Source of the DNA: Arthrobacter sp. Hiyo8
GTDB taxonomy: Bacteria; Actinomycetota; Actinomycetes; Actinomycetales; Micrococcaceae
Direction: 5' to 3'
DNA length: 64,000 nucleotides
NCBI GenBank assembly: GCA_001549895.1
Contig: AP014720.1
Coordinates: 248,001 to 312,000, forward strand
The notes under the pieces were generated by a model. It was given only the letters and a program-made list of their open reading frames with translations, ran no database searches and was not told where the DNA came from. The position numbers and the translations under genes were made by a program. Below are positions 22,154-31,752 of the stretch, piece by piece. Numbering within the stretch: the stretch's first letter is position 1; every line of letters begins with the position of its first letter.

Positions 22154-22408
22154 TCAGGCCGGCGTCCTTTCCGGTCTCTCCGGACCTGGGTTTGAGAGAG
22201 GAGAGATCCGGATGATCTCGGATGCTTCCACATCCACGAGTTTGCGCGCCCCTGTTCTGGAGCACACGATCCAGAACATTCCCATGGTGGGCAAGGTCTG
22301 GCTCACCGTTCCTCTGTGCAAGAGCCTGCCGTCATGCCACGCCTCAATTTCGTCACCGTGCGTAAGCGCCTCGCACGTCCGGATGATTGATTCCTTGGTT
22401 GCAGCCAC
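22154..22408 (-). CDS. Small hypothetical protein
   Basis: 84 residues starting M-A-A-T-K-E-S-I-I-R. The compact beta-rich body (W-H-D-G-R-L-L-H-R-G-T-V, then M-F-W-I-V-C) suggests a small SH3-like fold. The intact frame, sensible start and coding-like composition support it, but I recognise no family. The C-terminal ten residues are rich in P and E. It stands alone on its strand. Confidence 0.5.
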   Translation of the reverse strand: MAATKESIIRTCEALTHGDEIEAWHDGRLLHRGTVSQTLPTMGMFWIVCSRTGARKLVDVEASEIIRISPLSNPGPERPERTPA

Positions 22409-22574
22409 GGTCGGCTCCCTTCTCTGTGCAGGTTGACCGTTGAGATCAGGATGCTCCTCTGATGTTGCCGTCCTGTTTCGTTGACGTCATTTTCTTGTAT
22501 AGCGGACGTACCGTCGCTGGAACTTTAGATTTTGGAGGCCACCGGGGAGAGTGGACCTAAAGTAAGCGGATTCA

Positions 22575-23262
22575 TTACCAGGAGCATTCCGTGCGCGGGG
22601 TCGTGTTTTCAGCCCGCGTGCGCGGGTCGGCGCCCGCTCCGGAGAGGAGTACGGATCCGGCCGCTGTCACCGGGTCGATGACCGGCACCCCGAGCCTGTC
22701 CCGGAGGACCGCGGTCATCCCGATGCTCGAAAGCCCGGTGCTGCCCTGGACGATGACCTCGGCGCCGGCGTCCACGAGCATGTGCGCCTGGGCGAGGGCA
22801 TCGAAGATGCCCGTGGGCGTAAGGAATCCTTCGGGGTCCCGGAACTGTCGGGCCCATCGATGAGCAGCATTCTGTCCCGAGGGCTTCGGCGATCGGGCCC
22901 GGTGCCTGATGGGTGAGTCCCAGGACACCGGCTCGTCCTCCGAACGCCAGGGCAGCCGCTGCCGCGGCGGACCCGGCACCGATGACAGGAATATCCAGCA
23001 CTGCCCGTGTTTCCGTGAGCCCCGGGTCGGCACAGCAACTGATGATCAGCGCATCAACCCCGTCTGCCATGTCCTGGGCCAGTGCAGCCACCTTCGGGGC
23101 CGCGGCCCGGAACGAAACATCATCGTAAACCCCGAACGGCTGATCCGGGACACAGCGGGTGAGAACCTCAAACCCGAAACTTCCTGCCAACAGGTCCCCG
23201 TGCGCGTGAAGTATCCGCCGGTTTGAAGTCGTCAACGCCCTGATAAGTCCTACCCGCATCAC
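22575..23262 (-). CDS. Aspartate/glutamate (hydantoin) racemase family protein, two frameshifts
   Basis: About 230 residues from ATG 23262. The N-terminus is M-R-V-G-L-I-R, with A-L-I-I-S-C-C-A-D-P-G-L (first cysteine region) and V-I-G-A-G-S-A-A in between. Breaks near 22875 and 22845 are each repaired by one G or C, giving L-G-D-R-M-L-L-I-D-G-P and then the second half A-G-A-E-V-I-V-Q-G-S-T-G-L-S-S-I-G-M with V-P-V-I-D-P-V. The usual second catalytic cysteine position reads S in this copy (G-S-T-G). TGATG overlap couples it to the ACT-domain gene. A racemase of amino acid derivatives is inferred. Confidence 0.7.
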
Positions 23263-24205
23263 TGCCCCTCTCCATCCCGGAAAAACAACCTCCTCGCGAG
23301 GATCGCCTCACTCATCTCCGAACCCAACATGTGTTCAGATACCCGCCTCCGCTGCGGGCGGTCTTTGGTCAACGCGGTGAGTTCGACGATTTCGGCGAGC
23401 TCCGCGAGCCGGTGCGCCCGGGCGGACTCCGCCGGTGTAAAGGGCTCCGCATCCCGCGAAAAGTAGAGCGGTCCCCGGGACGAAGGAATCTTCAACACCG
23501 TGCCGGGGAGCTCGGCTGTTGCCTGCCCGCGCCGCTGTGGGCCGGCGGGAAGGACCGTGGCGCTGAGGAGCTCGGCGACGGTAAAGGGAAGTTCGTCCGT
23601 GTTTGCCGCGACGCGGGCCGCCAGAGTCAACGCCCTGGTTTGACCGTCAGCCAGGGCCAGTGCGGTACTAGGCCACGCCCTGGAATCCCGCCCGCCCCGC
23701 CCTGCAGGGCGGCCAGGAGCCTCCTTTCGGTGAGACCATCGGGGGCGGAGAGCACATATTCGTCCAGGACCCCGTCCGGAAGTCGGTGGACGTGGATGCC
23801 GAGGATATTGATATTCTGGCGCGCCAGGGCACGCGTCACGCGCTGCAGGGCACCGGGCTGGTCCTCAAGATATGTCCGGGCCCGCCAGAGTGCCGGAGCA
23901 TCCGTCAGGCGCCTGCGGTGACGCAAAGCCGGCGCGTGCAGCCAACTCCGCATCAGCCTCCTCACCGAGGGCTCGGCCACCCAGATGCCGAGCAGGCTCG
24001 TAGCAACGGTCAGCACAAGGACCTTGACCGGCGACGGCAGATCCGCTTTCACAGCGAGGGTGTTCACGGTCAGTTCCAGAGGGACCATCGCAGCGATACT
24101 GGCCAGCGTCAGGCGGTGTTTGGGCGCTTCCGGCAACCGCCCGCACACCTCACACGCCAGTTCGGCGGCCAGCCCGGCCTTGACCGGAGTCTTTTTCCTT
24201 ATCAC
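23259..24205 (-). CDS. ACT-domain membrane-associated protein, one frameshift
   Basis: I start it at GTG 24205, because GGAAGGAGAG lies seven bases upstream. Two hydrophobic segments follow (L-T-L-A-S-I-A-A-M-V-P-L-E-L and V-K-V-L-V-L-T-V-A-T-S-L-L). Then comes an ACT ligand-binding fold (Y-L-E-D-Q-P-G-A-L-Q-R-V-T, I-N-I-L-G-I-H-V-H). After one missing G near 23690 the last ~145 residues read A-L-A-D-G-Q-T-R-A-L-T-L-A-A-R-V. The stop overlaps the racemase start. Inference: it senses an amino acid and works with the racemase. Confidence 0.65.
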
Positions 24206-25332
24206 AGCTGCTCTCCTTCCCCTGGCGGTACGCAGCGTCCCGGCCCATACCCAACGCGGCGTTCCTGTCAGCTGTGGCCATGCCATAAGCCTCCCCGGCC
24301 GCTGTTGCGTATGGGTTTCGGACAGGTAATTTTCAGCCCCGGCCATCCCGCCGCCCTCCAGCAGAACCGGGGAGTGCTGAAGGTGCGCCTTGCGTTTCAC
24401 CCCGCGGGTTTTGTGTGGCCGCAGGTCAGCAGGCAATTGCACTGGTTTTTTTGCAGGCCACAGCGAAGCGCGGTAGGTTAGGCACGGCCCTTCCGCATAC
24501 CCCCCAGTTGCGGAAGCGCCGAAAACCGGGGAAGCCCCCACGCTTGAGTTACCCCCAACTCGCGTGGGGCTTTCTTTGTGTCGATCCCGCGCCTGTTAAG
24601 TTGTCCGGGGAGGGAAACGCCCCGCCCGGATCGGACAACCTGGACGGGACGCTCACCGTTCTCCCAATATGACTGGTGGAGACCATGCACGGAGACGGTG
24701 ACTCACAGCCTAGGCCTCCGGGCATGCCAGCGGCAAGGATTCGTCTTCCATGCCGATTCCGTTTTCGAGTTCTCGGAAAACCCGTCCGCAAACAAGGATT
24801 CAATGGCTCTAACCGGACACCCGTCAAGGGGCAGGGGTAAACCCGAACCAGACGGTCGTGCAGTCGACGTTGAACACTCCGTGCAATCGTCTTCGGAAAA
24901 CGACAACGAAGGAAACCAGCGACGCTGCCTCAAACTCATCGCTTTCCCCACAAGATCCGCCGCGGGAAGGCCATCCCGTAGACCTTGGTTCGGTAGCGAA
25001 GTCCGTGCCGGGAAGGCCCCGCAGGCCCACACTCTGGCGGCCGAAGGGTTATTGGAGACCCTGTGACGAGACGGTGGGTGCTTCTGTGGTCAAAGAGGCT
25101 CAAGTGACATATGTTAACCATGCGCCTCAGGTTTGCTCTGCTCTCGGCTGGTTGGGGACGCACAATCGGAGACTCCCGGGACATTCCTGTGCCGCAGGCG
25201 CCAAAACCGCTGGTAGAACGCTGCAGCGGACGAGCGTCACGCGCGCTTTGGCCCGAAGGTTGCCGGTGACCGTCCTTCCCCGGACCGGGAAGGGTCCTGT
25301 CCTGTTACGTCGGCTTTCAAAAAGGGGTTCCT
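24206..25332. other. Long gap with one hairpin and no supported gene
   Basis: Open frames exist on both strands but none has a credible start, ribosome site or protein-like sequence. A hairpin lies at 24532-24577. Similar short segments reading TGGAGACC and GAGACGGTG occur near 24676 and 25053, possibly an old duplication. Another GC-rich hairpin (CTTCCCCGG/CCGGGAAG) precedes the S53 peptidase gene near 25275. Confidence 0.5.
24532..24577 (+). terminator. Hairpin with T-rich end, probable rho-independent terminator
   Basis: Stem AAGCCCCCACGC pairs with GCGTGGGGCTTT across a 17-base loop and is followed by CTTTG. The A-rich left side could let it work on either strand. No gene on the plus strand ends just before it. 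Confidence 0.55.
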
Positions 25333-26436
25333 GTGTTGGGTTTGCGTCGATTGGCTCCGGTTCTAACGGTTTCCCTCGCCCTGGTGCTCGCCGCTGGCGG
25401 TGCGGCCACCGCAGATGGCGGAGTGGCTACCGAGCACTACGCCACTCACCCGCTCCATGTCAGGCCGGTGTTTCCACGACCCTACGGGACTGTCCCCGGG
25501 CGCGGTCAAGTCGGCGTACAACTTCCCGACAGGAGCAACGGCCGGGCCGGCACGACGATCGCCATCGTGGACGCCTACGACGATCCGAACATCGAAGCCG
25601 ACCTCGGCGTGTTCAGCAGCCAGTTCGGCTTGCCGCCGTGCACCACCGCGAACGGGTGCTTCAGCAAAGTCGACCAGACCGGCGGCACGAAGTATCCGCG
25701 CACCGACTCGGGATGGGCCCTGGAGATCTCCCTTGACGTCCAATGGGCCCACGCCATCGCCCCAGGCGCGAAGATTCTGCTCGTCGAGGCCGGCAGCACC
25801 AGCTTCACGAATCTGCTGGCTGCCGAAGACTACGCGGCCGCGCACGCCCAGTACGTTTCCGACAGCTGGGGCGGCGCCGAGTTCAGCGGCGAATCAGCCT
25901 ACGACCCCCACTTCACGCACAGCGGGGTGAGCTTCTTCGTCTCCTCGGGCGACTCCGGCACACCGGCGTCCTACCCGTCGGCTTCCCCGAACGTCATCTC
26001 CGTCGGCGGCACCACACTGAACCTCACCAGCACCGGCGCGTTCTCCAGCGAAACCGGCTGGAGCGGCTCCGGCGGCGGGTGCAGCGCATACGAGACCGCG
26101 GCAGGAGCCCAGTCCGGGTTCAGCCAGTACCCGCAGGTCAATTGCGGCACGAAGCGGGCCACACCGGATGTCTCCCTTGACGCCGACCCCGCCTCGGGGG
26201 TCTCCGTCTACGACTCGGTACTCTACCAAGGCCAGTCCGGGTGGTGGACCGTCGGCGGGACGAGCGCCTCAGCCCCGATGTGGGCCGCACGCTCAGCCGA
26301 CACCGGCGCCGTGGTCGACGCCGGGTATGTCTACGGCAAAAGCATCACCTACCGTGACATCACGGTAGGTAACAACGGAGCGTCCTGCCTCACCGGGCTG
26401 GACCTCGTGACCGGCCGAGGAAGCTGGATCGGCTGA
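25333..26436 (+). CDS. Secreted S53 (sedolisin) serine peptidase, two indels near the N-terminus
   Basis: A secreted acid-type peptidase. GTG 25333 follows AAAAAGGGG. The signal peptide is residues 1 to about 28 (R-R-L-A-P-V-L-T-V-S-L-A-L-V-L-A-A). The catalytic Glu-Asp pair is in G-W-A-L-E-I-S-L-D-V-Q-W, the oxyanion Asp region is V-S-S-G-D-S-G-T, and the nucleophile is in G-G-T-S-A-S-A-P-M-W. The calcium-site tail has Y-R-D-I-T-V-G. Near 25490 one G appears extra and near 25545 one is missing; between them the better reading is L-S-P-G-A-V-K-S-A-Y-N-F. There is no long pro-domain, so it is a short family member. It stands alone. Confidence 0.85.
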   Translation: MLGLRRLAPVLTVSLALVLAAGGAATADGGVATEHYATHPLHVRPVFPRPYGTVPGRGQVGVQLPDRSNGRAGTTIAIVDAYDDPNIEADLGVFSSQFGLPPCTTANGCFSKVDQTGGTKYPRTDSGWALEISLDVQWAHAIAPGAKILLVEAGSTSFTNLLAAEDYAAAHAQYVSDSWGGAEFSGESAYDPHFTHSGVSFFVSSGDSGTPASYPSASPNVISVGGTTLNLTSTGAFSSETGWSGSGGGCSAYETAAGAQSGFSQYPQVNCGTKRATPDVSLDADPASGVSVYDSVLYQGQSGWWTVGGTSASAPMWAARSADTGAVVDAGYVYGKSITYRDITVGNNGASCLTGLDLVTGRGSWIG

Positions 26437-27263
26437 CCCGTCCCCGGCCGGCCGGTCCGTGGTTCCTGGCATCTTACAAAGCCCGGGTGGAGCGTGTGCG
26501 GGACTCCATCCACCAAGGGGTCCGGTAAAAACTTGAGCACTGCGGGAGTCCGGACGTGGCCGGCGGAGGCCGGGATCCAGGTCAGCCCCCGGCATCCGCG
26601 TCAGCAAAGAGACTCTCCACCGGTATGCGCCCGCGCAGAACCAACGCCAGCCGCTTTTCGGAGTGTTCTTCTCACCGCAAACGCCCCCAAGCTGAACGTC
26701 ACAACCAGGCAATCATCGCCCTCGCCCGCTGACGCTGCGATACCCTCTCCGCCGTGCTTCGGGCATGATGCGGAACGGGTGGGCCTTTACCCGGGGTACC
26801 CGTGAGAGGCGCCCCGGCCCCGGGATACCGTGCCGGCCAGACCCTTTTTGTTGGCTGACTGTGGCCGGCAGAACTTTTTCAGGCCGGGCGTAACTTTTCG
26901 GGTGCCGTGACGATTACATAGCCAGGGGTTGGGGCCCTGCACCCGTTGCGGGTGTTGGGCTTTGCCTCAACCAGTGCAAGCAGTCCGAATTTAGGCGCCA
27001 CCGTGATCTCCTCAATCATCGTCCGCCCCGGCAAGGAACCGGCCTGACCGGAGTATAGGCCTGCGCCTGCCGAGCGGGCAACGGTCCGTGCTGACTCTCC
27101 AACAGAAAACCTCCGCATGATTCCGGGGCGTTGGAATCGCAGGGGTCCGCTGGGTTGGAGACTAGATTTTTCGGGTCGGTGGAGCCAGGGGTCGCCTAGT
27201 ACTCGCCGAAAAACGGGCGGACATGAATATGGCTGACCTGGGTAAACCGGCCGTTCAGTCGCG
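26437..27263. other. Gap holding an IS110 remnant
   Basis: Apart from the transposase fragment at 26690-26770 I see no supported gene. A 79-codon minus-strand frame (26879-27118) has a coding-like middle (M-I-E-E-I-T-V-A-P-K-F-G-L-L-A-L-V) but no clear ribosome site, so I leave it uncalled. Confidence 0.5.
26690..26770 (+). pseudogene. IS110 transposase 3' remnant
   Basis: Translates as R-H-N-Q-A-I-I-A-L-A-R, stop, R-C-D-T-L-S-A-V-L-R-A. It is closely similar in DNA to 50458-50527, the C-terminal end of the intact IS110 transposase in this window (K-R-H-N-Q-A-L-I-A-L-A-R-R-R-C-D-T-L). The internal stop and missing body show it is dead. Confidence 0.75.
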
Positions 27264-28214
27264 TCAGGTGCCCGGCTGGAGGGTGGCGAAGTCGGCGTGG
27301 GCCTGGTCGACGGCTTCGGGGTGGGCCTGGCGTTTCTCGTGCTCGGTAAGTGCGCGGTAGATGCTGGCCAGGCTGGGGTTGCGGCCTTTGCGTTTTCCGG
27401 TGGGGATGATCAGGTCAAGGCGGATGTCGTGGAGGGACTCGCCGTTCGCGCGGCGGCGCAGCAGCGTGTGCAGCATGTCGTCGGTGATGACCGGCGGGCG
27501 TCCGCCGTGGTTTCCCTTGCGGGCGGCCGCGTTGAGGCCTTCGAGGGTGGCTTCGCGGATGTTTTCGCGTTCGGTTTCGGCCATCGCGGCGAAGAACGCG
27601 AACAACACCCGGCCGGTGCCGGTCGGGTCGTAGATCCCGGTGAGTGGCCGGCGAGCATTTCCAGGGCGATGCCGTGTGCGGTGAGGTGGTCGGCGAGGGC
27701 GGTCAGCTCGGCGGAATCCCGCCCGAGGCGTTTCATCTCGTAGACGGTGAAGATGACCCGGCAGTGCGGGGCGTGCGCCTTGATCTGCCGGGCCGCCTCG
27801 AGCGCGGCTTCGAACTGCGGGCGGACCCGCACACGGGTGGAGACCTTCTCTGCAAAGATCTTGTCGCGCGGAATGCCGTGCGCGCCAGGGCATCGAGCTG
27901 GGATTGGAGTTCCTGGGTCAGGTGGGAGCAGCGGGCGTAGCCGACCCGGATGTCCGCGCCCGGCGTGTCTGCGGGAGTGATGCCGGCGGCGGGGTGCCGG
28001 CCGCCACGGCTGGCCGGGCCGCGGTCGGCCGGGTGGGCACGCGCAGCTCCTTCACCAGGCGGGGACTTAGGTGAACCGGCCGGTGTGGTAGGTCGAGGCG
28101 ACGGCACCGGAGCGGACCGGCACGGCGAGCCGGGCTGGACGTCGCAGCGGGGCACGGGTGCTGCTCGATCTCATCGGCGTCGGATGGGGCGGTGGCTTCG
28201 GTCTCGCTCCTCAT
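27264..28214 (-). CDS. Serine recombinase (resolvase/invertase type), frameshifted
   Basis: After three single-base repairs (about 28000-28100, 27890 and 27655) the protein reads V-G-Y-A-R-C-S-H-L-T-Q-E-L-Q-S-Q-L (catalytic Ser region), then Y-E-M-K-R-L-G-R-D-S-A-E-L, L-T-G-I-Y-D-P-T-G-T-G, and A-A-M-A-E-T-E-R-E-N-I-R-E-A-T. The C-terminus has a DNA-binding helix-turn-helix. The N-terminal ~60 residues before the catalytic domain are rich in P and A, and the true start is uncertain; ATG 28214 is used. Inference: resolution of multimers or inversion. Confidence 0.75.
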
Positions 28215-28467
28215 CCCAAAATCCTCTCACAAACAATTCTCAGAAGTGGGCTAACGCCTTCTTTGAGTGAGAACGGGTTCTGAGAAGAAGACCGGCCTTC
28301 GCTGGACCTCCGGCCCGCCTCTCCACACCCTTTCTCAAAATCGGGCGTTTGCGGGAAGAGGTCCGCTTCGTCCTAGGGCCAGGGCCAAAAGGGGGGTCCC
28401 ATAGCCCAAATGGATCACTCCGCTGGAGACATTCGGGAATAGCCGCGGCCAATGCAAACTTGGCGTC

Positions 28468-28590
28468 TCACGACGCGTTCAGGAGCACCGGGCCGTCTTG
28501 AGTGAAGGCCCGGCCCCGGAAGAGACGCACGAGATCCCGGGCAAGGGTCGCGGTCACACCGGCGATGATGTCCGTCTTGGCGACTCTCAT
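28468..28590 (-). CDS. Possible 40-residue protein or gene remnant
   Basis: The frame from ATG 28590 reads M-R-V-A-K-T-D-I-I-A-G-V-T-A-T-L-A-R-D-L and ends at 28468. It looks protein-like but short, and no ribosome site is clear. It may be the N-terminus of a lost gene. Confidence 0.3.
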   Translation of the reverse strand: MRVAKTDIIAGVTATLARDLVRLFRGRAFTQDGPVLLNAS

Positions 28591-28638
28591 GGGGAAAGCC
28601 TAAACGTCGCACGGCCTTTACCGAACCGTCCAGGAAGG

Positions 28639-29691
28639 TTAGTCGGAGTCCGGCTTGCTTGCTTCTGGTTCTGCCCATTCGAGCGCGGCCACGAGATCGC
28701 TCTCGTTGGGAAGGGATCGCTGCTCGGCGGCTGGTAGCTTGTCGTAGGTGTAGGCTGCCACGGCCATGGGTGAGGTCGAGCGGCCAAGGCTGTACCGGAC
28801 GCTGCGGTCGTTCTTGGTGCCGCAGATCAGGATGCCGATCGTTTCGTTGTGATGCTCACGGCGGAGGATGTCGTCGACAAGCGCGACGTAGAAGCTAAGT
28901 TTGCCGGCCATCTCGGGCTGAAATTTGCCAGTTTTAAGTTCGATCACCACGTACCTGTTTTGGTCCATATGAAAAAACAACATGTCGACAAAATAGTCGT
29001 CGCCGTCGACGTCGAAGTGGACTTGACGGCCAACGAAGGCGAACCCTGGCCCCAGGTCTCGAAGGGTTTCGGTGATCCGGCTGGTGAGGGCGTTTTCGAG
29101 GTCACGTTCGGCCACTTCGCCTGAGAGTCCGAGGAATTCGAAGTTGTAAGGGTCTTTAGCGATTTGCTGTGCCAGTTCGGAATCCGGTGCGGCGAGCTGG
29201 CTGGTGAAGTTCGACGGCGCCGCACCCGTTCGTTCCATCGAACGGTTCATCATCATGTTCAGCAGGACGTTCCGGGACCAGCCGTATTGGACGGCGGCGC
29301 CGGCGTACCAGTCGCGCTCCTCGGCCGTTCCTGACTTGTCCAAAATCGTCCGGATATGGCCCCACGGCAAATGTGCCACAAGCTGTGGCACATTTACTTC
29401 CTCGCCCCAGGCCCGCACCATCGCGGTCATGTATTGCAGGTTGCGCGCGGACAGCCCTTTCATATCCGGAAAAGCCAGACGCAGGTCCGCAGCGAGCTGA
29501 GTAATGACCCCACTCCCCCACCCATGCTGGTCCTGGCGGGCCAAGATGTCTTTTCCGAGTGACCAATACAGTTCAATGACCAGCGTATTGACGGTCCGCT
29601 GCGCTTGGACCCTGGCGCCACGGACGCGGCTCTTCAGCGACTCCAACAGCTCCGCATAGTCTGCCGGCAGGTCGATTTCTGAAGAAGTCAT
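28639..29691 (-). CDS. YhcG/DUF1016-family PD-(D/E)XK nuclease-like protein
   Basis: Intact, 350 residues. The N-terminal DUF1016 helical domain (I-E-L-Y-W-S-L-G-K-D-I, then G-L-S-A-R-N-L-Q-Y-M and H-L-P-W-G-H) is followed by the YhcG nuclease core: F-V-D-M-L-F-F-H (active-site D) and Y-V-V-I-E-L-K-T-G-K-F (the E-x-K of the PD-(D/E)XK fold). The family is common next to restriction and other defence genes. It is a single gene with a palindrome directly upstream and a second inside the coding region. Confidence 0.9.
   Translation of the reverse strand: MTSSEIDLPADYAELLESLKSRVRGARVQAQRTVNTLVIELYWSLGKDILARQDQHGWGSGVITQLAADLRLAFPDMKGLSARNLQYMTAMVRAWGEEVNVPQLVAHLPWGHIRTILDKSGTAEERDWYAGAAVQYGWSRNVLLNMMMNRSMERTGAAPSNFTSQLAAPDSELAQQIAKDPYNFEFLGLSGEVAERDLENALTSRITETLRDLGPGFAFVGRQVHFDVDGDDYFVDMLFFHMDQNRYVVIELKTGKFQPEMAGKLSFYVALVDDILRREHHNETIGILICGTKNDRSVRYSLGRSTSPMAVAAYTYDKLPAAEQRSLPNESDLVAALEWAEPEASKPDSD
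29369..29395. repeat. Perfect palindrome inside the YhcG gene
   Basis: AAATGTGCCACA and its exact reverse complement flank AGC. It encodes N-V-P-Q-L-V-A-H-L, a normal part of the family, but shares GCCACA/TGTGGCACA with the promoter palindrome. Confidence 0.75.
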
Positions 29692-29708
29692 GGCTCCACC
29701 CTACCGAT

Positions 29709-29741
29709 CTCAATTGCGCCACAGCCTGTGGCACAATTGAG
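29709..29741. promoter_or_regulatory. Operator-like palindrome upstream of the YhcG gene
   Basis: Two 15-base arms (CTCAATTGCGCCACA and TGTGGCACAATTGAG) flank GCC, with one mismatch. The site begins 18 bases upstream of the gene's ATG (29691, minus strand), where a repressor would block transcription. The binding protein is unknown. Confidence 0.65.
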
Positions 29742-30490
29742 AGTTCTATCTCGATTATCGGTTGGTTGGCCCCTCCGCCGCCCACCCCCGGCCCGGCCAC
29801 GTCAGGTTCAACAGGTGCAGGCCTTGCAGCACCTGCGTGCACCCGCCATCCGCAGGCCTACTCCCGCGCGGGCGTCATCGGAGTCGGTGACGCCCGGCGC
29901 GTACGAAGGTCGATTGCCCGAAGGGCTTCGGTTTTGCCCGCTCCCGGGGGCAGCTCCAGAGCACCCTCATAGTGGCAGGCCAGAAAAGTTGATCCATGTA
30001 TGAAGCGAAGCTTCTGCCGCGGGCCTCCGCATGCTCCCTGACTAAGCCAAGGGATTTGCCGAGATTGGTCGTCTCCCACCAGACGTGACCCGGATCTTCG
30101 ACGTCAAGTCGCTTAAGGTAGGCACGGGCTTCCAAGGACTCTGACGTCGCGCAGCTCTGCGGATTGTTGACCGGTCAAAAGCCAACTGTCCAGAGTGCTT
30201 TGGACAATTGCGCTGGATCCTGCGGTGTGCCCTTGGAATGGGGAAGAACGAACGCGTTTCCCCGGTGCGGCTGGGCATCACAGCCCTTGGACTCTGACCG
30301 CCCGGCCATCGCCGGCCGTCGAGTTAAAGGGGCTCTTAACGGATACAGTGTGGCCCGGGCACGGATCGTGACGCGAAAAACCACAGAACTTTGTCAACTC
30401 CTTGAGCAGCACAGGCTCGGACCTGGCGCCGGCAAGTCCCTCGCCTTCCCAGTCACTCACGACACCGAAGCGCAGTACCCACGGAATGGT
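29742..30490. other. Gap with a nucleotidyltransferase-like remnant
   Basis: It holds the shortened relative at 29890-30175. The rest shows no supported gene. Confidence 0.5.
29890..30175 (-). pseudogene. Deleted copy of the 15.3 kb nucleotidyltransferase-like gene
   Basis: The minus strand reads A-Y-L-K-R-L-D-V-E-D-P-G-H-V-W, W-E-T-T-N-L-G, then directly V-R-E-H-A-E-A-R-G-R-S-F-A-S-Y and D-Q-L-F-W-P. In the 15.3 kb gene these two parts are separated by about 75 residues that include the G-S-x10-D-x-D motif. So the catalytic centre is gone and the product would be inactive. Confidence 0.65.
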
Positions 30491-31719
30491 CTAAGGGCTG
30501 AGTCCGTTCTTGCCTCTCTCGGAACCCACGGCTGTTCCCGGGCGGGACTTCCTGGCCTTGGCGGCGCCCTTGCCCATGGTCACTGCTGTGCTGGGGTGGG
30601 TGCCTTCGCTGCGGGCGGCGGCGAGGCGTCCGCGGATCTGGGTTTCATTCGCGCCGGTGTTGGCGAGCGATTCGGCGAATTTCTCGTGGTGTTCGACCGA
30701 GCCGTACCCGGCGGCAGAGCTGCTCTCCCCTTTCAGGTTCTGATCCGTCAGCCGGCTGCTGTCGTTGCCGGTGACACGGTTCTCGATTTCGCGGCCGACG
30801 CCCTCCATCCGGGTGAAGAGTTCCTTCTCGGCGCGTTCGTACCGCTGTTCCACAGTCATCCATTGGGAGCCTTGGAATCCGCCTTCGGCCAGGAGTCTGG
30901 CTTCGTGCATGTCCTTGGCGGCTTGCACGAACGCGGGATCCTCGAAGTGGGAGTTGCCGGCGCCGTTGACGTTCGCTCTGGTTTCCTTCCGCAGCTGGTC
31001 AAGGTCGGGTCCGTTGATGCCGTCCTTGCCGATGAGGAACATCCGTTCCTGCACGCCAGCATCTGCTGCTCCCAGTGCCTGGGGGTCTTGGCGTTGTGTG
31101 CGGTCTGCAGTGCCTGGGCCAGTTCGGGGTTGGCCAGGTACTCGACAGGGACCTGGTGTCGTTCCATTTCCGGGCCAGTGCCGCGGCCTGGGCGCGGAGT
31201 TCTTCGGCACGGGCCGCTGCGAGCAGGCCCATGGCCTTCTCGTGTTCGGCGGCCGCCTTCCGGGTCTCTTCCTGGCCGCGGGCCAGCTCGTTCTGCCGGG
31301 CCTTCTGGGTGGTGGTGGCCTGGATGCCTGATTCCAGGTAGGCGGCGTCCGGGCCGACGTCGCGGGTGTCGATCCCGTAGCGGGTGAGGACTTGCCGGCG
31401 GATCGTCTCCGAGGCTGCCAGCGCGGCGGGGTCGTGGTCCTTCCAGCCTTCGGCGACGGCGTGGCGGTGGCGATGTCGCCCGGCTGGGCCTTGTCCCACC
31501 ATTGCTCTTTTTCCACGGGTGTCAGGGCCGCGTGCGCGGTACCGCGTTCGGCGGCGAGGCGTGACCGGCTTCGTGGGCTGTCTGGCTGTCCTTCTGTTCC
31601 TGTTGCCGCTGGCTCTCCTGGCGCCGGCGTGCCAGTGTCTCGGCAATGCGTGAGGCGATCATCAACAACTGCCGCAGACCGCCGTCCAGGACGTCATCGA
31701 TTCCATCTGATTCACTCAT
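30491..31719 (-). CDS. Relaxase-operon coiled-coil protein, about four frameshifts
   Basis: About 410 residues from ATG 31719 (M-S-E-S-D-G-I-D-D-V-L-D-G-G). Reading through four single-base repairs gives long helical, charged stretches (K-A-R-Q-N-E-L-A-R-G-Q-E-E-T-R-K; Q-R-Y-E-R-A-E-K-E-L-F). The C-terminus is rich in K, G and P. It lies 34 bases after the relaxase stop on the same strand. No enzyme motif is visible. Inference: an accessory protein of plasmid mobilization. Confidence 0.6.
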
Positions 31720-31752
31720 GCCTGTTCCCCTCGCAGTTGGTGTTAGTTGTGG

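Noticed and set aside
24432-25066. Possible small genes in the long gap
   Set aside because: Frames exist on both strands but lack ribosome sites and protein-like sequence; only a hairpin is supported.
26879-27118. 79-codon minus-strand frame
   Set aside because: Partly protein-like, but no ribosome site or recognisable domain; left uncalled.
30164-31387. Long plus-strand reading frame of about 400 codons
   Set aside because: It lies opposite the relaxase accessory gene, which has much better protein-like sequence; the plus frame is rich in A, G and R with no motif.
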